From assembly GCA_002311835.1 (NCBI GenBank), contig DBZY01000025.1, forward strand, positions 1,508-33,327: a stretch of DNA of 31,820 bases. Direction: 5' to 3'. Numbering within the stretch: the stretch's first letter is position 1; each line of letters starts with the position of its first letter. The notes beneath the pieces are model-generated. The model did not search any database and had not been told where the DNA came from. It worked only from the letters and a program-made list of their open reading frames with translations. Positions 23,856 to 31,820 of the stretch are shown in pieces. The position numbers were made by a program, and so were the translations under genes. The stretch comes from Proteobacteria bacterium UBA1148 (GTDB lineage Bacteria > Pseudomonadota > Gammaproteobacteria > Steroidobacterales > Rariloculaceae).

Positions 23856-24914
23856 TTAAAGCACGCGCCTAAAGGTCCATGCGCCCGAAACATGAATCTC
23901 AGAGATCTCGGTCGCCATCCCCTCGCCTTCGGCTGTGAAGATGAACCCAATACCGCAGCTGCACTCAAACACGGTCTCGGACCGCGGAAGAAGCTGCGAT
24001 TTCCCAGACTCGGTGTATTGTGTATCTGGCGGACTCCTTTGCAAGAACAGCGCACCGTCTTCCAGCGTGACATCAACCGTGATCAGGCTGCTGAACAAGT
24101 ACCCTCTGTACGTACCAACGTATTTGGCGAGAATCTCCTGAGGGACGTCCACGACGATTCCCCCGGCGTCCGTGTTCTCGCCAACCCAATGTCTGTTTCC
24201 TTCGGAGGCCTCGTTGCATACGGTCTCGAGCAACTCGTCGTCAGCCACAAACTCCATCGCGACAGACGCATGCAGCGGTAAATCGAACGTACCGGGATCC
24301 TCGTATGTAACGTCCAACTGCATATGCCCAAAGTCTAAGCGACGGTAGCGCTCCGTGATACGCAAGTCCTCGGTGTGCGATAACCCTCGGCGATGCAACC
24401 AGGTTCTATCGTTGTAGCCATTGCTCTCGACTACCAGGGTGTCGCCGTCCCAACGGCCGACGGAGTAGCCCATCCAGGTGGGATGCGGATTCGGCTCAAG
24501 TGTGCGCCCGTCCATGAAAATCTGGCGATAGGTCAGGTCGTGGTGGAGGATCGCAGTCACGGTCGAACTCTGCACAATCCTCTGCATCTGTCGCTCCCTG
24601 GTGAGGTGCGCTGGCCCATGCGGCAGGCATTGATATTCAGGGCTATCATCGAAGAAGCGCCTTTCACGTTCAGTCATCAGCGTGCGCGCCCACTCATGGG
24701 CTTTGCTCGGATCGAGCATGTCACCGCTCACTCCCACAAGGACCCATAATCCCGCCAGATCAGGGTGACCATCAGCGGAACGCGGCACGGGTGCGGATAG
24801 ATCCGGCTCGCCGTCGACTGTGCGCGGAATACCCGGTGTAGCCAGGGTCAGCCACTGTGCCGCCAGGGGTGTGGTTGACGCCAACAAAACCAATGTCGCA
24901 AGTTGACGTTTCAT
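23856..24914 (-). CDS. Exported GYSVGRWDGD-module protein, tandem copy 2
   Basis: The 352-residue protein has a signal peptide (about 1-19, ending PLAAQ) and a GAGGG ribosome site before the ATG. The mature part opens with GIPRTVDGEPDLSAPVPRSA and DGHPDLAGLW. It then has TEREREFF-like helix residues, CLPHGPAHL, RQIFMDGRTLEPNPHPTW, MGYSVGRWDGDTLVVES, ITERYRRLDFGHMQLDVTYE and VCNEAS. It ends in an extra C-terminal domain of about 100 residues with YVGTYRGY and a two-Cys FECSCGIGFIF. The extra domain is absent from the left-hand family members. It is 45 bases downstream of a copy about 70% identical in protein, so the pair arose by duplication. Periplasmic, function unknown. Confidence 0.85.
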   Translation of the reverse strand: MKRQLATLVLLASTTPLAAQWLTLATPGIPRTVDGEPDLSAPVPRSADGHPDLAGLWVLVGVSGDMLDPSKAHEWARTLMTERERRFFDDSPEYQCLPHGPAHLTRERQMQRIVQSSTVTAILHHDLTYRQIFMDGRTLEPNPHPTWMGYSVGRWDGDTLVVESNGYNDRTWLHRRGLSHTEDLRITERYRRLDFGHMQLDVTYEDPGTFDLPLHASVAMEFVADDELLETVCNEASEGNRHWVGENTDAGGIVVDVPQEILAKYVGTYRGYLFSSLITVDVTLEDGALFLQRSPPDTQYTESGKSQLLPRSETVFECSCGIGFIFTAEGEGMATEISEIHVSGAWTFRRVL

Positions 24915-24959
24915 GCTGCCCTCAAATTTCGGCCAAAAGCGGTCATTCGTTAACGGTTG

Positions 24960-26030
24960 TTAAAACACGCGCATGAAGGTATATGCGCCCGTAACATGAA
25001 CTTCGGCAACCTGGGTCGCCATCCCCTCGTCCCCGCGAGTGAAGATGTACCCCCAACCACAGCTGCACTCAAAGGTGGTCTCGGATCGAGGGAAGAGCCG
25101 CAGTTGCCCATCACCGTTCCTCAACCTGTTCCCACGACCGCTCCGCTGCATCACCAGCGCACCGTCTTCCAGAATGACTTCGACGGTGATAAGGCTGTTC
25201 GACCAATACCCCCTGTACGTGCCGACGTATTCCGCAAGGATCTCCGGCGCTACGTCCACGGCGGCGGCCTCGGCATCTGTGATCGCACCACCCCAGTGGC
25301 TGCGTCCCTCAGAAGCCTCGTTACACACGCTCTCGAGCAACTCGTCGTCAGCCGCAAGTTCCATCTCAACATTTGCACGTAGCGGTGAATCGAACGTACC
25401 GGGATCCTCGTAGGTGATTTCCAGCTGCATGTGCCCGAAGTCCGATCGACGGTAGCGTTCCGTGATGCGCAGGCTCTCAGTGTGCCCCAAACCCCGGCGG
25501 TGCAGCCAGGTTTTGTCATTGAAGCCATTGCTCTCCACGATCAGCGCATCACCGTCCCAGCGGCCGACGGAATAGCCTGCCCAGGTTGGATGCGGATTCG
25601 GCTCAAGTGTACGACCGTCCGTGAAGACCTGGCGATAGGTCAAGTCACCGTTAAGGATTGCGATCACGTTTGGATGCTGCACGATTCTTCGTACTGCTGT
25701 CGCAGTGTTACTCAACGTAAGGTAAGCAGGCCCAGTGGGCAGGCAATGAAAACGAGGGTTATCATCGAAGAAGCGTCCCTCGCGTTCAGTCATCAGCGTG
25801 CGCGCCCACTCATGGACCTTGCTCGGATCGAACAGATCACCGCTCACATCCCTGGGAATCCACAGTCCCGCCAGATCAGGGTGCCCATCAGCGGAACGCG
25901 GCACGGGTGCGGATAGATCCGGCTCACCGTCAGCCGTGCGCGGAATACCCGGTGTAGCCAAGGTCAGCCACTGTGCCGCCAATGGTGTGGTTAACGCCAA
26001 CAAAACCAATATCGCGAGTTGCCGTTTCAT
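24960..26030 (-). CDS. Exported GYSVGRWDGD-module protein, tandem copy 1
   Basis: The start is set at ATG 26030 because the paralog 23856-24914 begins with the same MKRQLA leader at the matching place; an open frame with another ATG at 26096 is considered upstream DNA. The 356 residues carry the same domain order as its neighbour: leader, PRTADGEPDLSAPVPRSADG, CLPTGPAYL, VFTDGRTLEPNPHPTW, AGYSVGRWDGDALIVES, ITERYRRSDFGHMQLEITYE, VCNEASEG, YVGTYRGYW and FECSCGWGYIF. It is the first gene of the pair. It is divergent from a one-module DUF6152 gene (26144), so the two modules that are fused elsewhere in this window face each other across a 113-base promoter region. Function unknown. Confidence 0.85.
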   Translation of the reverse strand: MKRQLAILVLLALTTPLAAQWLTLATPGIPRTADGEPDLSAPVPRSADGHPDLAGLWIPRDVSGDLFDPSKVHEWARTLMTEREGRFFDDNPRFHCLPTGPAYLTLSNTATAVRRIVQHPNVIAILNGDLTYRQVFTDGRTLEPNPHPTWAGYSVGRWDGDALIVESNGFNDKTWLHRRGLGHTESLRITERYRRSDFGHMQLEITYEDPGTFDSPLRANVEMELAADDELLESVCNEASEGRSHWGGAITDAEAAAVDVAPEILAEYVGTYRGYWSNSLITVEVILEDGALVMQRSGRGNRLRNGDGQLRLFPRSETTFECSCGWGYIFTRGDEGMATQVAEVHVTGAYTFMRVF

Positions 26031-26143
26031 GTTGCCCCCAGAGTCAGAGCCAATACCAGGATTGACTGCATCGTAGCCTATCTCTACGCTGCTCACTATT
26101 ACGTAAACTAGCTTAGTACTTGATGTGTAAGAGGACCCCGGTC

Positions 26144-26533
26144 ATGAAAGCTTTGTCCATGGTTTTCGTCGGTGCGGCGTGGCTTCTGGCGGCCGTACCC
26201 GCTGCGCCACACCACTCGTTTGCCGCCGAGTTCGACGTCACCCGGCCCGTGAAGTTGACGGGCACCATCACGAGAATCGAGTGGACAAACCCCCACTCGT
26301 GGCTCTTCATCGACACCGAAGACGACGACGGTAGCGTTCAGAACTGGGCGATTGAGCTTATCAGTACAAACGGGCTACTCCGGCGGGGCTGGACACGCGA
26401 CAAAGTGAAGACAGGCGACATCGTCAACGTTGAAGGGTTCGGCGCAAGGGATGGCACCAATACTGGAAACGCGACTACGATCACTATGACAAACACGGGC
26501 GAGCGGCTTTGGGAGAGTTCCACTGCGCAATAG
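26144..26533 (+). CDS. Small exported DUF6152 protein
   Basis: It has 129 residues from ATG 26144, chosen because AAGAGGA lies 8 nt upstream; in-frame starts at 26120/26123 would put this purine tract inside the gene. The signal peptide (KALSMVFVGAAWLLAAVPA) is followed at once by PHHSFAAEFD. This is the most canonical DUF6152 of the window: VKLTGTITRIEWTNPHSWLF, VQNWAIELISTNGLLRRGW, VKTGDIVNVEGFGARDGT and a short Ser/Thr-rich end. The module is probably a small beta-barrel. It is divergent from the tandem pair at 24960 and 250 bases upstream of the metallo-beta-lactamase-fold gene. Function unknown. Confidence 0.85.
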   Translation: MKALSMVFVGAAWLLAAVPAAPHHSFAAEFDVTRPVKLTGTITRIEWTNPHSWLFIDTEDDDGSVQNWAIELISTNGLLRRGWTRDKVKTGDIVNVEGFGARDGTNTGNATTITMTNTGERLWESSTAQ

Positions 26534-26552
26534 CCGCGGCCGTTCTCGCAAC

Positions 26553-26579
26553 CCTGGCTCGCCAGGCTGCGCTTAGCGC
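26553..26579. terminator. Two tandem inverted repeats after the DUF6152 gene
   Basis: CCTGGC-TC-GCCAGG (26553-26566) and GCGC-TTA-GCGC (26569-26579) stand 20 bases after the stop codon of the preceding gene. No T-run follows, so an intrinsic terminator is uncertain; the hairpins could instead protect the 3' end of the message. The remaining roughly 200 bases up to 26790 hold no gene that I can support. Confidence 0.25.
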
Positions 26580-26790
26580 GCGTTAGGCGTGCCCCAAAGT
26601 AGCGCCTACGGAAAACGTTAGACTTCCGAACACCGGCAGAGCGTTTTGCCACATGTGTTGCGTCGACCGGTTGAAATGGCAGCCAAAAGAGGACATTCGG
26701 CCTCCAAACCGCGTTAAGATTATGACCGGCAGGTCATCTTGCTCGACGGCTTGCCCATACTAAATAAGAAATCCCCGTGGAGGGAAAATA

Positions 26791-28461
26791 ATGAAGAAGT
26801 TCTGGACCCTTTCTATGCTATCTCTATTCCTGGGCGCTTCGGTGCACGCGCAGCAGTTTCCACCCGGGTTCGTCGATCCGATGCCGCTACTAGCAGCGGC
26901 GTCCGAGGAGATTGGCGAGCAGGACTTCCAGTGCGTCACATTGTCGGGCACTGGCTACAGCGGCGCAGTGGGGCAGACCTATGAAAATGCCGTTAACATC
27001 GACTGGGATCGCATCGAGATGGCCAACTACACCCGCACTATCAACTGGGAAACCGCAACAAGCATAGAAACCTTCGACCGGACACCAGGCCTTAACCCCG
27101 CCTCTTGGAAATACGGACTCGGCTGGATGGGCGGCACACCCACCCAAAAACAGACGCGTCAGACCTTTATCGTGAACGGCGATACCGGATGGGCGATTGA
27201 TGGCGATGGTCCGCCGGTGGCTGCCACGGCTGAGGACGCGGAACGGTGGCAACTGGACATCTGGCTGAATCCTCCGGGCTTTCTTAAGGCGGCTCGCATG
27301 CCGGGTGCAAACCCCAAGGCCTTCTGGCGCTGGGAGCAAATCGAGATGGGGCGCGACGGCAACGTCGTCAACCTCACGAAAATGCACGTCGTGTCGATCA
27401 CGATGCTGGGCAAGTACCTCGTGGATGCCACCATCAACCCGCAGAACCAGATTCAGCGCATCCACGTGATGGTAAGCGAACCAGCGCTCGGCGATTTCAA
27501 CATCGAGCACGAGTCCACGAACCAGCAACAGTTCGGCAATGTAAAGTGGCCGACCAACTGGCATTCGCATCAGGGCTGGGACGACAATTGGCAGTTCGCC
27601 AACGATAGCACCGGCCACAACGCCTACGGTGGCACGTTCCCGAACGTGCAGCCAAACGTCTGCCCGAATTCGGTTCCGGTGCCTACGAACCTGCAGCCGT
27701 CCCCAAGACCAGACCCGGAGATGGTGATCGTCGAAAGGATGGCCGAGGGCGTCTATCTACTGGGCGGCGGACCCGCTAATAGCTACATGGTGGAGTTCAA
27801 GGACTGGGTAGCAGTGTTTGACGCACCGATCAACGAAAAGCGCAGCCTGGCAGTTATTGAAGAGATCGTGAAGCTAGTCCCAAACAAGCCGATCCGGTGG
27901 CTGATCAACTCACACGTGCACTTCGACCACATTGGAGGACTTCGCACCTACCTGCACATCGGGTCCACGATCGTCACTCACCGAAAGAATGTCGGGATGC
28001 TGAACCGGGACGTACTGAACTACCGGACTCAAGGCGTCGAGCCCGATATCACTTCGCTGTGGCCGCCAACCGAACTAGCAGAGGGTTACAACTACGAAGC
28101 AATCAACGAGAACTTCGTGATTACTGACAACGAGCGCATTATGCGCGTTTACTACGTGCAACCACTGAGGCATGCCACCGGGATGCTGATGGCGTACCTT
28201 CCTGAGGAGAAGATCGCCTTCCAAGCGGACCTCTTCAACACGCACGAACCACCTCCGGCCGAGCCGACGCCTGCCATGCAAAGTTTCTTCAACCAAATTC
28301 AGCGGATGTCGTTAGATGTTGAGACGGTTGCGCCGTCACACGGCCAGCCCGTGCCCTATTCGGATTTTGTTGAAGCCATGGGTGATGAGGGTAAGCTCTG
28401 CGAAACCGTGATTTCTGGCGGAGCCGTTGGGATGGCGCCCTGTGAGACCGTAGATCACTAG
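26791..28461 (+). CDS. Exported metallo-beta-lactamase-fold hydrolase with long N-terminal domain
   Basis: This is a 556-residue protein with a signal peptide ending VHAQ and a strong GGAGGG ribosome site. Residues 21 to about 300 form a domain with many Trp and Asn, including NPASWKYGLGWMGGTP and WLNPPGFLKAARMPGANP, that I do not recognise beyond its recurrence in front of such hydrolases. From about 312 a metallo-beta-lactamase fold follows: GVYLLGGGPANSYMVEF, the metal motif SHVHFDH (His375, His377, Asp379, His380), a later RHATGM, FQADLF and PSHGQ. These supply the ligands of a dinuclear zinc site. It is probably a periplasmic hydrolase of unknown substrate, not shown to be a drug-resistance enzyme. 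The MltB-like gene begins at or soon after its stop. Confidence 0.9.
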   Translation: MKKFWTLSMLSLFLGASVHAQQFPPGFVDPMPLLAAASEEIGEQDFQCVTLSGTGYSGAVGQTYENAVNIDWDRIEMANYTRTINWETATSIETFDRTPGLNPASWKYGLGWMGGTPTQKQTRQTFIVNGDTGWAIDGDGPPVAATAEDAERWQLDIWLNPPGFLKAARMPGANPKAFWRWEQIEMGRDGNVVNLTKMHVVSITMLGKYLVDATINPQNQIQRIHVMVSEPALGDFNIEHESTNQQQFGNVKWPTNWHSHQGWDDNWQFANDSTGHNAYGGTFPNVQPNVCPNSVPVPTNLQPSPRPDPEMVIVERMAEGVYLLGGGPANSYMVEFKDWVAVFDAPINEKRSLAVIEEIVKLVPNKPIRWLINSHVHFDHIGGLRTYLHIGSTIVTHRKNVGMLNRDVLNYRTQGVEPDITSLWPPTELAEGYNYEAINENFVITDNERIMRVYYVQPLRHATGMLMAYLPEEKIAFQADLFNTHEPPPAEPTPAMQSFFNQIQRMSLDVETVAPSHGQPVPYSDFVEAMGDEGKLCETVISGGAVGMAPCETVDH

Positions 28462-28520
28462 TGGTTCCAATCCATGATCAACCAACCCGCACCTTGGACG
28501 GATTTACTGGGGGGGCAGGA

Positions 28521-29513
28521 GTGCAGACAATTAAGGCTACCCTATTTGTAACTCTCTGCTTTGCATTGCTGGGCTGGGCCATTCCAGCCCAGGCGCAAAT
28601 ACAACCCTTTCCTGAGTGGCTTGCAGAATTTCGCGCCGAGGCACTAGCTAGCGGCATCTCGGCAGAAGTATTAGACGTGGCACTGGCTGGTATCGAACCT
28701 GTCGAACGAGTAGTTGAGCGCGACCGTAATCAAGCTGAATCTAGGCTCGATTTCTGGACCTATATCGACCGGGTTGTCACCACCGGGCGCATTGAAGAAG
28801 GCCAGCGCCGTCTTACCGAACATCGCGATCTTCTTGATGACGTTGCTCGACGTTACGGCATCCCGCCCCAAGTGTTGGTAGCCACCTGGGGCATCGAAAG
28901 TAGCTTCGGGCAAGTCCAGGGTAACTATCCTGTGATTAGTTCATTAGTGACGCTCGCCTACGATCCGCGGCGCGCAACTTTTTTCAGACGAGAACTTTTG
29001 AATGCGCTACGCATCGTGAATGAAGGACATATCGGTGCAACAGAGATGAAGGGATCGTGGGCCGGTGCTATGGGGCAACTTCAGTTTATGCCCTCAACAT
29101 TCATCGACTACGCAAAAGATGGTGATGGTGACGGACGCAAAGACATATGGGGTAGTGCAGCCGATGCGATCGAGTCAGCCGCCAACTATATGTCCTCAGC
29201 GTGGCGCCCCGGGTATATCTGGGGGCGGCAAGTGATACTACCAAGCGGGTTCGGCTCAACCATAACCGGGCTCGATACGGAGAAAACTCTCGCCGAGTGG
29301 AATGCTCTAGGCGTGAGACGTATTGATGGAAGCCCACTGCCAACTGTAAATGTGGCTGGCTCAATCGTGCTACCCAACGAAGGTAGCAAACCAGCGTTCC
29401 TGGTCTATCAGAACTATCGGGCTATCTTGAGATGGAACCGATCCCATCTATTTGCTATTGCGCTCGGACACCTCGCTGATCGCATCAACGGACAGTCCTC
29501 CCTGCAACGTTAA
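28521..29513 (+). CDS. mltB: Lytic murein transglycosylase, MltB family
   Basis: It cleaves peptidoglycan glycan strands to 1,6-anhydromuropeptides in the periplasm. No ATG is available near the start. GTG 28521 gives a clean signal peptide (QTIKATLFVTLCFALLGWAI, then PAQAQ) and has a GGGGGG run 5 nt before it; GTG 28461, overlapping the previous stop, would add 20 non-hydrophobic residues and is the alternative. The 330 residues carry the SLT_2 domain with PFPEWLAEFRAEAL, YGIPPQVLVATWGIESSFG with catalytic Glu126, FFRRELLNALRI, GSWAGAMGQLQFMPSTF, DGDGDGRKDIW and AIESAANYM. No lipobox Cys is seen, so it is a soluble form. The C-terminal peptidoglycan-binding domain of some relatives is absent. 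Confidence 0.93.
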   Translation: MQTIKATLFVTLCFALLGWAIPAQAQIQPFPEWLAEFRAEALASGISAEVLDVALAGIEPVERVVERDRNQAESRLDFWTYIDRVVTTGRIEEGQRRLTEHRDLLDDVARRYGIPPQVLVATWGIESSFGQVQGNYPVISSLVTLAYDPRRATFFRRELLNALRIVNEGHIGATEMKGSWAGAMGQLQFMPSTFIDYAKDGDGDGRKDIWGSAADAIESAANYMSSAWRPGYIWGRQVILPSGFGSTITGLDTEKTLAEWNALGVRRIDGSPLPTVNVAGSIVLPNEGSKPAFLVYQNYRAILRWNRSHLFAIALGHLADRINGQSSLQR

Positions 29514-29650
29514 TTCCTCGTCCACCCATCAAGTGGGAACTTCGGTGGTCTGCTGCACGTGAAAGTGATCCATTTCAACTGGAACACGTCATGCTGCAAT
29601 GTTATGTTCCTAGGAGAACTAGAAGAAGCTCAAAGCTGTAGGAGTCCACA

Positions 29651-30460
29651 ATGAAAATAAGTTTCTGGTCACAGTTCGTTAGGCTAATTAGTGTTATTAC
29701 TGCTCTTGCGTTTACGCCAGGACTCGTTCTATCCCAGAGTGTTTTTACACACGCACACTTGAGAGTCCCAGAGGGTCAACAGGAAGAAGTGGCTGCCTGG
29801 TATAACGAAGTGCTTGGCGGGGAGCTTGATGAAATCGGCCCCGGTCCGGTCATCCGACATCACAATGGATTCGTTGGCACCATGGCGAATGATGGCATGG
29901 CAGGTGATGGTGCGGATAGCGTTTTAGATCACGTCGGTATAGCCGTTCCGGATGTACGTGCCACAGTCGAGTTGGCTCGAGAACTCGGGGGTGAGATTCG
30001 GACTGAGCCTCAGGAGGGAGTCACAGCTTCACTGATCTCCCACATAACTGATCCCTGGGGGGGGCGTTTTGAGTTACTGCAAGACCCCGTCTACACGGGT
30101 ATTAACCATGTCCATCTTTTCGCATCGGATGCAGATGCTATGAGTGATTGGTTCTTGCGAGTTTTTGGCGGTACGTATGACGAAGAACGAGGTCGAAGTC
30201 AGTTCCACACCATTCTCTACGACAATGTTTGGGTTCATATCACTCAAGCAGCGGATGATGATCAAAGGACACCGAGCCGCTATAGCGCCATGGACCACAT
30301 TGGCTTCCGAGTCCCGTCCCTGGATGATTTTCGTGAATCCCTGAGAGAATCAGGATATGAACCTTATCTTGAGCGTCCGAATCCACCCGGAGCTGACCTG
30401 ATGTTCTTTGAGGGACCCGACGGCTTGCATGTTGAGATGACAGAGCCTGCGCCCAGATAA
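29651..30460 (+). CDS. Exported protein with two VOC (glyoxalase-fold) modules
   Basis: A 269-residue protein with a signal peptide to about residue 29 (LVLSQ) and an AGGAG ribosome site 6 nt before the ATG. Two vicinal-oxygen-chelate modules follow, about 31-146 and 150-265. Module 1 has THAHLRVPEG, LDHVGIAVPD and GGRFELLQD; module 2 has INHVHLFASD, MDHIGFRVPS and LHVEMTEP. The His and Glu residues at the usual metal-ligand positions (His36, His94, Glu141 and His153/155, His216, Glu262) are kept in both halves, so metal-dependent catalysis is possible. The substrate is unknown; dioxygenase, isomerase and glyoxalase chemistries all occur in the superfamily. It stands alone, convergent with the CysB-like gene. 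Confidence 0.88.
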   Translation: MKISFWSQFVRLISVITALAFTPGLVLSQSVFTHAHLRVPEGQQEEVAAWYNEVLGGELDEIGPGPVIRHHNGFVGTMANDGMAGDGADSVLDHVGIAVPDVRATVELARELGGEIRTEPQEGVTASLISHITDPWGGRFELLQDPVYTGINHVHLFASDADAMSDWFLRVFGGTYDEERGRSQFHTILYDNVWVHITQAADDDQRTPSRYSAMDHIGFRVPSLDDFRESLRESGYEPYLERPNPPGADLMFFEGPDGLHVEMTEPAPR

Positions 30461-30529
30461 AAGGTTTCATGGAGCAACCCTTCTTAAACACGGACTGGAG
30501 AAGTCTCCTCCCTGCTACAAAGAACCTAG

Positions 30530-31540
30530 CTAAGCAGCAGCAGCGGTATCCTGGTCGCAGCCTCCACGCACAGGGAGTGATAGATCGGCTAAAAGCTCAT
30601 CTACCTGCTCCTGAGTCTCTAAAGCAGCGGTACTACGAATAAGCCGCGGAGAATAATGGGGAGCAAACAGGTGAATAAAGTCCACCATATACCCCCTTAG
30701 AACACGATCTCTCGGGAACCCCAGCCAAGTAGTCACCTGCGGGAACAGACCTTTTGCATCAATTGCCTTGAAATTCTCTTGGTCCTTGCACTCATAGGCC
30801 ATTGACGCTATCACCCCAACGCCCATGCCCATATGGACATAAGTTTTGATGATGTCCGCATCTCGCGCTGTAAACACAACCCTGGGGTCTAGGTTCTCAT
30901 TACTAAACGCCCGCTTGAATGATGACTCACCTATCACACTAAAAACATAAGTAACTAGCGGGTAAGCAGCTAGGGTCTCCAAATCCAAGGGCCGAGTCTC
31001 GTGAGCCAGTGGGTGCTTTTTCGGAATCAGAACAATCCGATGCCAGTGATAAATAGGCAACAGCGTTAGACCCGAGAAGATATCCTGGGACCCTGTAGCA
31101 ATGGCAAAGTTAACTTGTTGGCTCGCTACAAGTTCCGCGATCTGCTCAGAGGTCCCCTGATGCAGTTCCAAATCCACCTTTGGATAACGCTCCCGGAAGG
31201 CTTTTATGACATCAGGCAGCACGTAACGTGCCTGGGTATGTGTCGTCGCAATGGAGAGCGTCCCCTCCTGTTCTGCGGTGAGATCGCTAGCAAGACTGGT
31301 GATGTTGTCCACTTCGCGCAAAATCTTGCGAGCGCGTCCAATCACTTCGCGACCAGCTGGAGTTATAGCCGCAAGACTCTTTCCCTTACGAGTGAACAGC
31401 TGAACACCAAGCTCAGCCTCTAGTTGTTTAAGCTGCTTACTGATCCCCGGCTGGCTGGTGTAGAGGCGCTCGGCGGCAGCGGTGATATTCAGTCCACCGT
31501 CCACGATACCAATCAGGTACTTGAGTTGTTTTAAAGTCAC
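30530..31540 (-). CDS. cysB: CysB-like LysR-family transcriptional regulator
   Basis: The 336 residues start at a GTG (31540); this start aligns with the usual N-terminus of CysB, MxLxQLRY. The helix-turn-helix region (about 1-60) reads LNITAAAERLYTSQPGISKQ and LGVQLFTRKGKSLAAITPAG. The effector domain has ATTHTQARYVLP, with Thr100, Thr102 and Gln103 at the positions that bind sulfate or inducer in CysB. IATGSQ, TYVFSVIGESSFKRAF and MGMGVGVIASMAY follow. CysB-type proteins activate sulfur assimilation genes in response to N-acetylserine. A Cbl-like paralog or another CysB-branch regulator is possible because no sulfur genes are nearby. Of the LysR types, the THTQ motif restricts it to this branch. 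No convincing ribosome site was seen. Confidence 0.9.
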   Translation of the reverse strand: MTLKQLKYLIGIVDGGLNITAAAERLYTSQPGISKQLKQLEAELGVQLFTRKGKSLAAITPAGREVIGRARKILREVDNITSLASDLTAEQEGTLSIATTHTQARYVLPDVIKAFRERYPKVDLELHQGTSEQIAELVASQQVNFAIATGSQDIFSGLTLLPIYHWHRIVLIPKKHPLAHETRPLDLETLAAYPLVTYVFSVIGESSFKRAFSNENLDPRVVFTARDADIIKTYVHMGMGVGVIASMAYECKDQENFKAIDAKGLFPQVTTWLGFPRDRVLRGYMVDFIHLFAPHYSPRLIRSTAALETQEQVDELLADLSLPVRGGCDQDTAAAA

Positions 31541-31820
31541 TTCGGTCTAAATCGTCTAGCTTATTGAATTCAGTGAAAATTTTCTTCATAAAGTATATTC
31601 TGGCGGCCATATAACCATTGGTTACATGCACTGTCAACCACTCACCTTAGTAGACTGCAGACCCATTCTCGGCCAATGTATACCTAAACTGATGCGGCAA
31701 AACTTCTTAAAATCAGTATCTCAAAGATATATCGCTTGGGAATAACTAACCCTCGGCAAAGGCTACAATGCAACGTTCTTACTGCACAGCCGCGCATAGC
31801 CGGGGACAGCTAATCTGATG
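31541..31820. other. Right-end non-coding stretch
   Basis: The 280 bases between the CysB-like start and the window edge hold no gene that I can support. Short frames here lack ribosome sites and recognisable content. The region should contain the promoter of the leftward regulator. A lone TACAAT (31764-31769) could be a -10 element for a rightward gene beyond the edge, but it has no matching -35. Confidence 0.4.

Larger units (their letters stand above)
23856..26030 (-). repeat. Tandem gene duplication, two copies of about 1.06 kb
   Basis: The two genes in this interval match along their whole lengths at the DNA level. The 5' part (leader through the PDLAGLW region) is nearly identical, for example around 24755-24830 against 25870-25945. 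Several middle segments, such as the region coding CLPxGPAxLT to TAILxxDLTY, have drifted further and contain small insertions. This uneven divergence suggests duplication followed by partial gene conversion. Confidence 0.8.

Noticed and set aside
24393..25916. Long plus-strand frames (24393-24749, 24957-25382, 25431-25916) opposite the tandem genes
   Set aside because: They are antisense shadows of two duplicated G+C-rich genes; they lack signal peptides, ribosome sites and any recognisable domain.
31764..31769. TACAAT as a rightward promoter at the window edge
   Set aside because: No -35-like hexamer stands 16-18 bases upstream, and the gene it would serve lies outside the window.

Overview
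The window reads as a chromosomal segment of a free-living Gram-negative bacterium, most likely a gammaproteobacterium. The evidence is a CysB-type LysR regulator that keeps the TTHTQ sulfur-signal motif, an MltB-type lytic transglycosylase, many Sec-exported periplasmic proteins, a di-heme cytochrome c peroxidase and a C5-type haem pathway. The haem genes, however, are of the kind known mainly from Gram-positives, Acidobacteria and some other phyla. The taxonomic call is therefore an inference and an acidobacterial relative is not excluded. No tRNA, rRNA, CRISPR array, insertion sequence or phage gene was seen.

Left region (1-10.8 kb). A small Lys/Arg/Glu-rich protein runs off the left edge. 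It is followed by a peroxiredoxin/thioredoxin-fold protein with an in-frame UGA exactly where the first Cys of a CxxC motif belongs, and a SECIS-like hairpin about 20 nt downstream: a probable selenoprotein (389-1015). Next comes a dense series of related exported proteins of unknown function (1.0-7.3 kb). They are built from two modules, an N-terminal DUF6152-like module whose mature form would start with His-His, and a C-terminal module with a G[YH]SVGxWxGxxLxVxT signature. The modules occur fused (three genes), split into two overlapping genes (4242-4829/4826-5617), or alone. An exported Ig-like protein, a MauG-like cytochrome c peroxidase and a phosphotransferase-fold kinase follow.

Central region (10.97-22.39 kb). 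One compact operon of eleven genes reads hemA-hemC-hemD-hemB-hemL-histidine kinase-response regulator-hemE-hemQ(chdC)-hemH(cpfC)-FAD oxidase. Most junctions are stop/start overlaps (ATGA, TAATG). It makes 5-aminolevulinate from glutamyl-tRNA, carries it to coproporphyrinogen III, and then, since HemQ is present and HemF/HemN are absent here, probably finishes through the coproporphyrin branch: oxidation to coproporphyrin, iron insertion, then decarboxylation of coprohaem. The oxidase looks more like a flavin amine oxidase than a classical HemY. A two-component system sits inside the operon.

Right region (22.4-31.8 kb). A possible small membrane protein and an exported lectin-like protein are followed by a tandem pair of about 70% identical exported proteins carrying the same GYSVGRWDGD module as the left cluster. 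These are divergent from a single-module DUF6152 gene. Beyond lie an exported metallo-beta-lactamase-fold protein, an MltB-like transglycosylase, an exported two-module VOC protein and, on the opposite strand, a CysB-like regulator. By eye the stretch 23.8-28.4 kb is more G+C-rich than the rest.

All calls come from reading the sequence; no database search or folding calculation was run.
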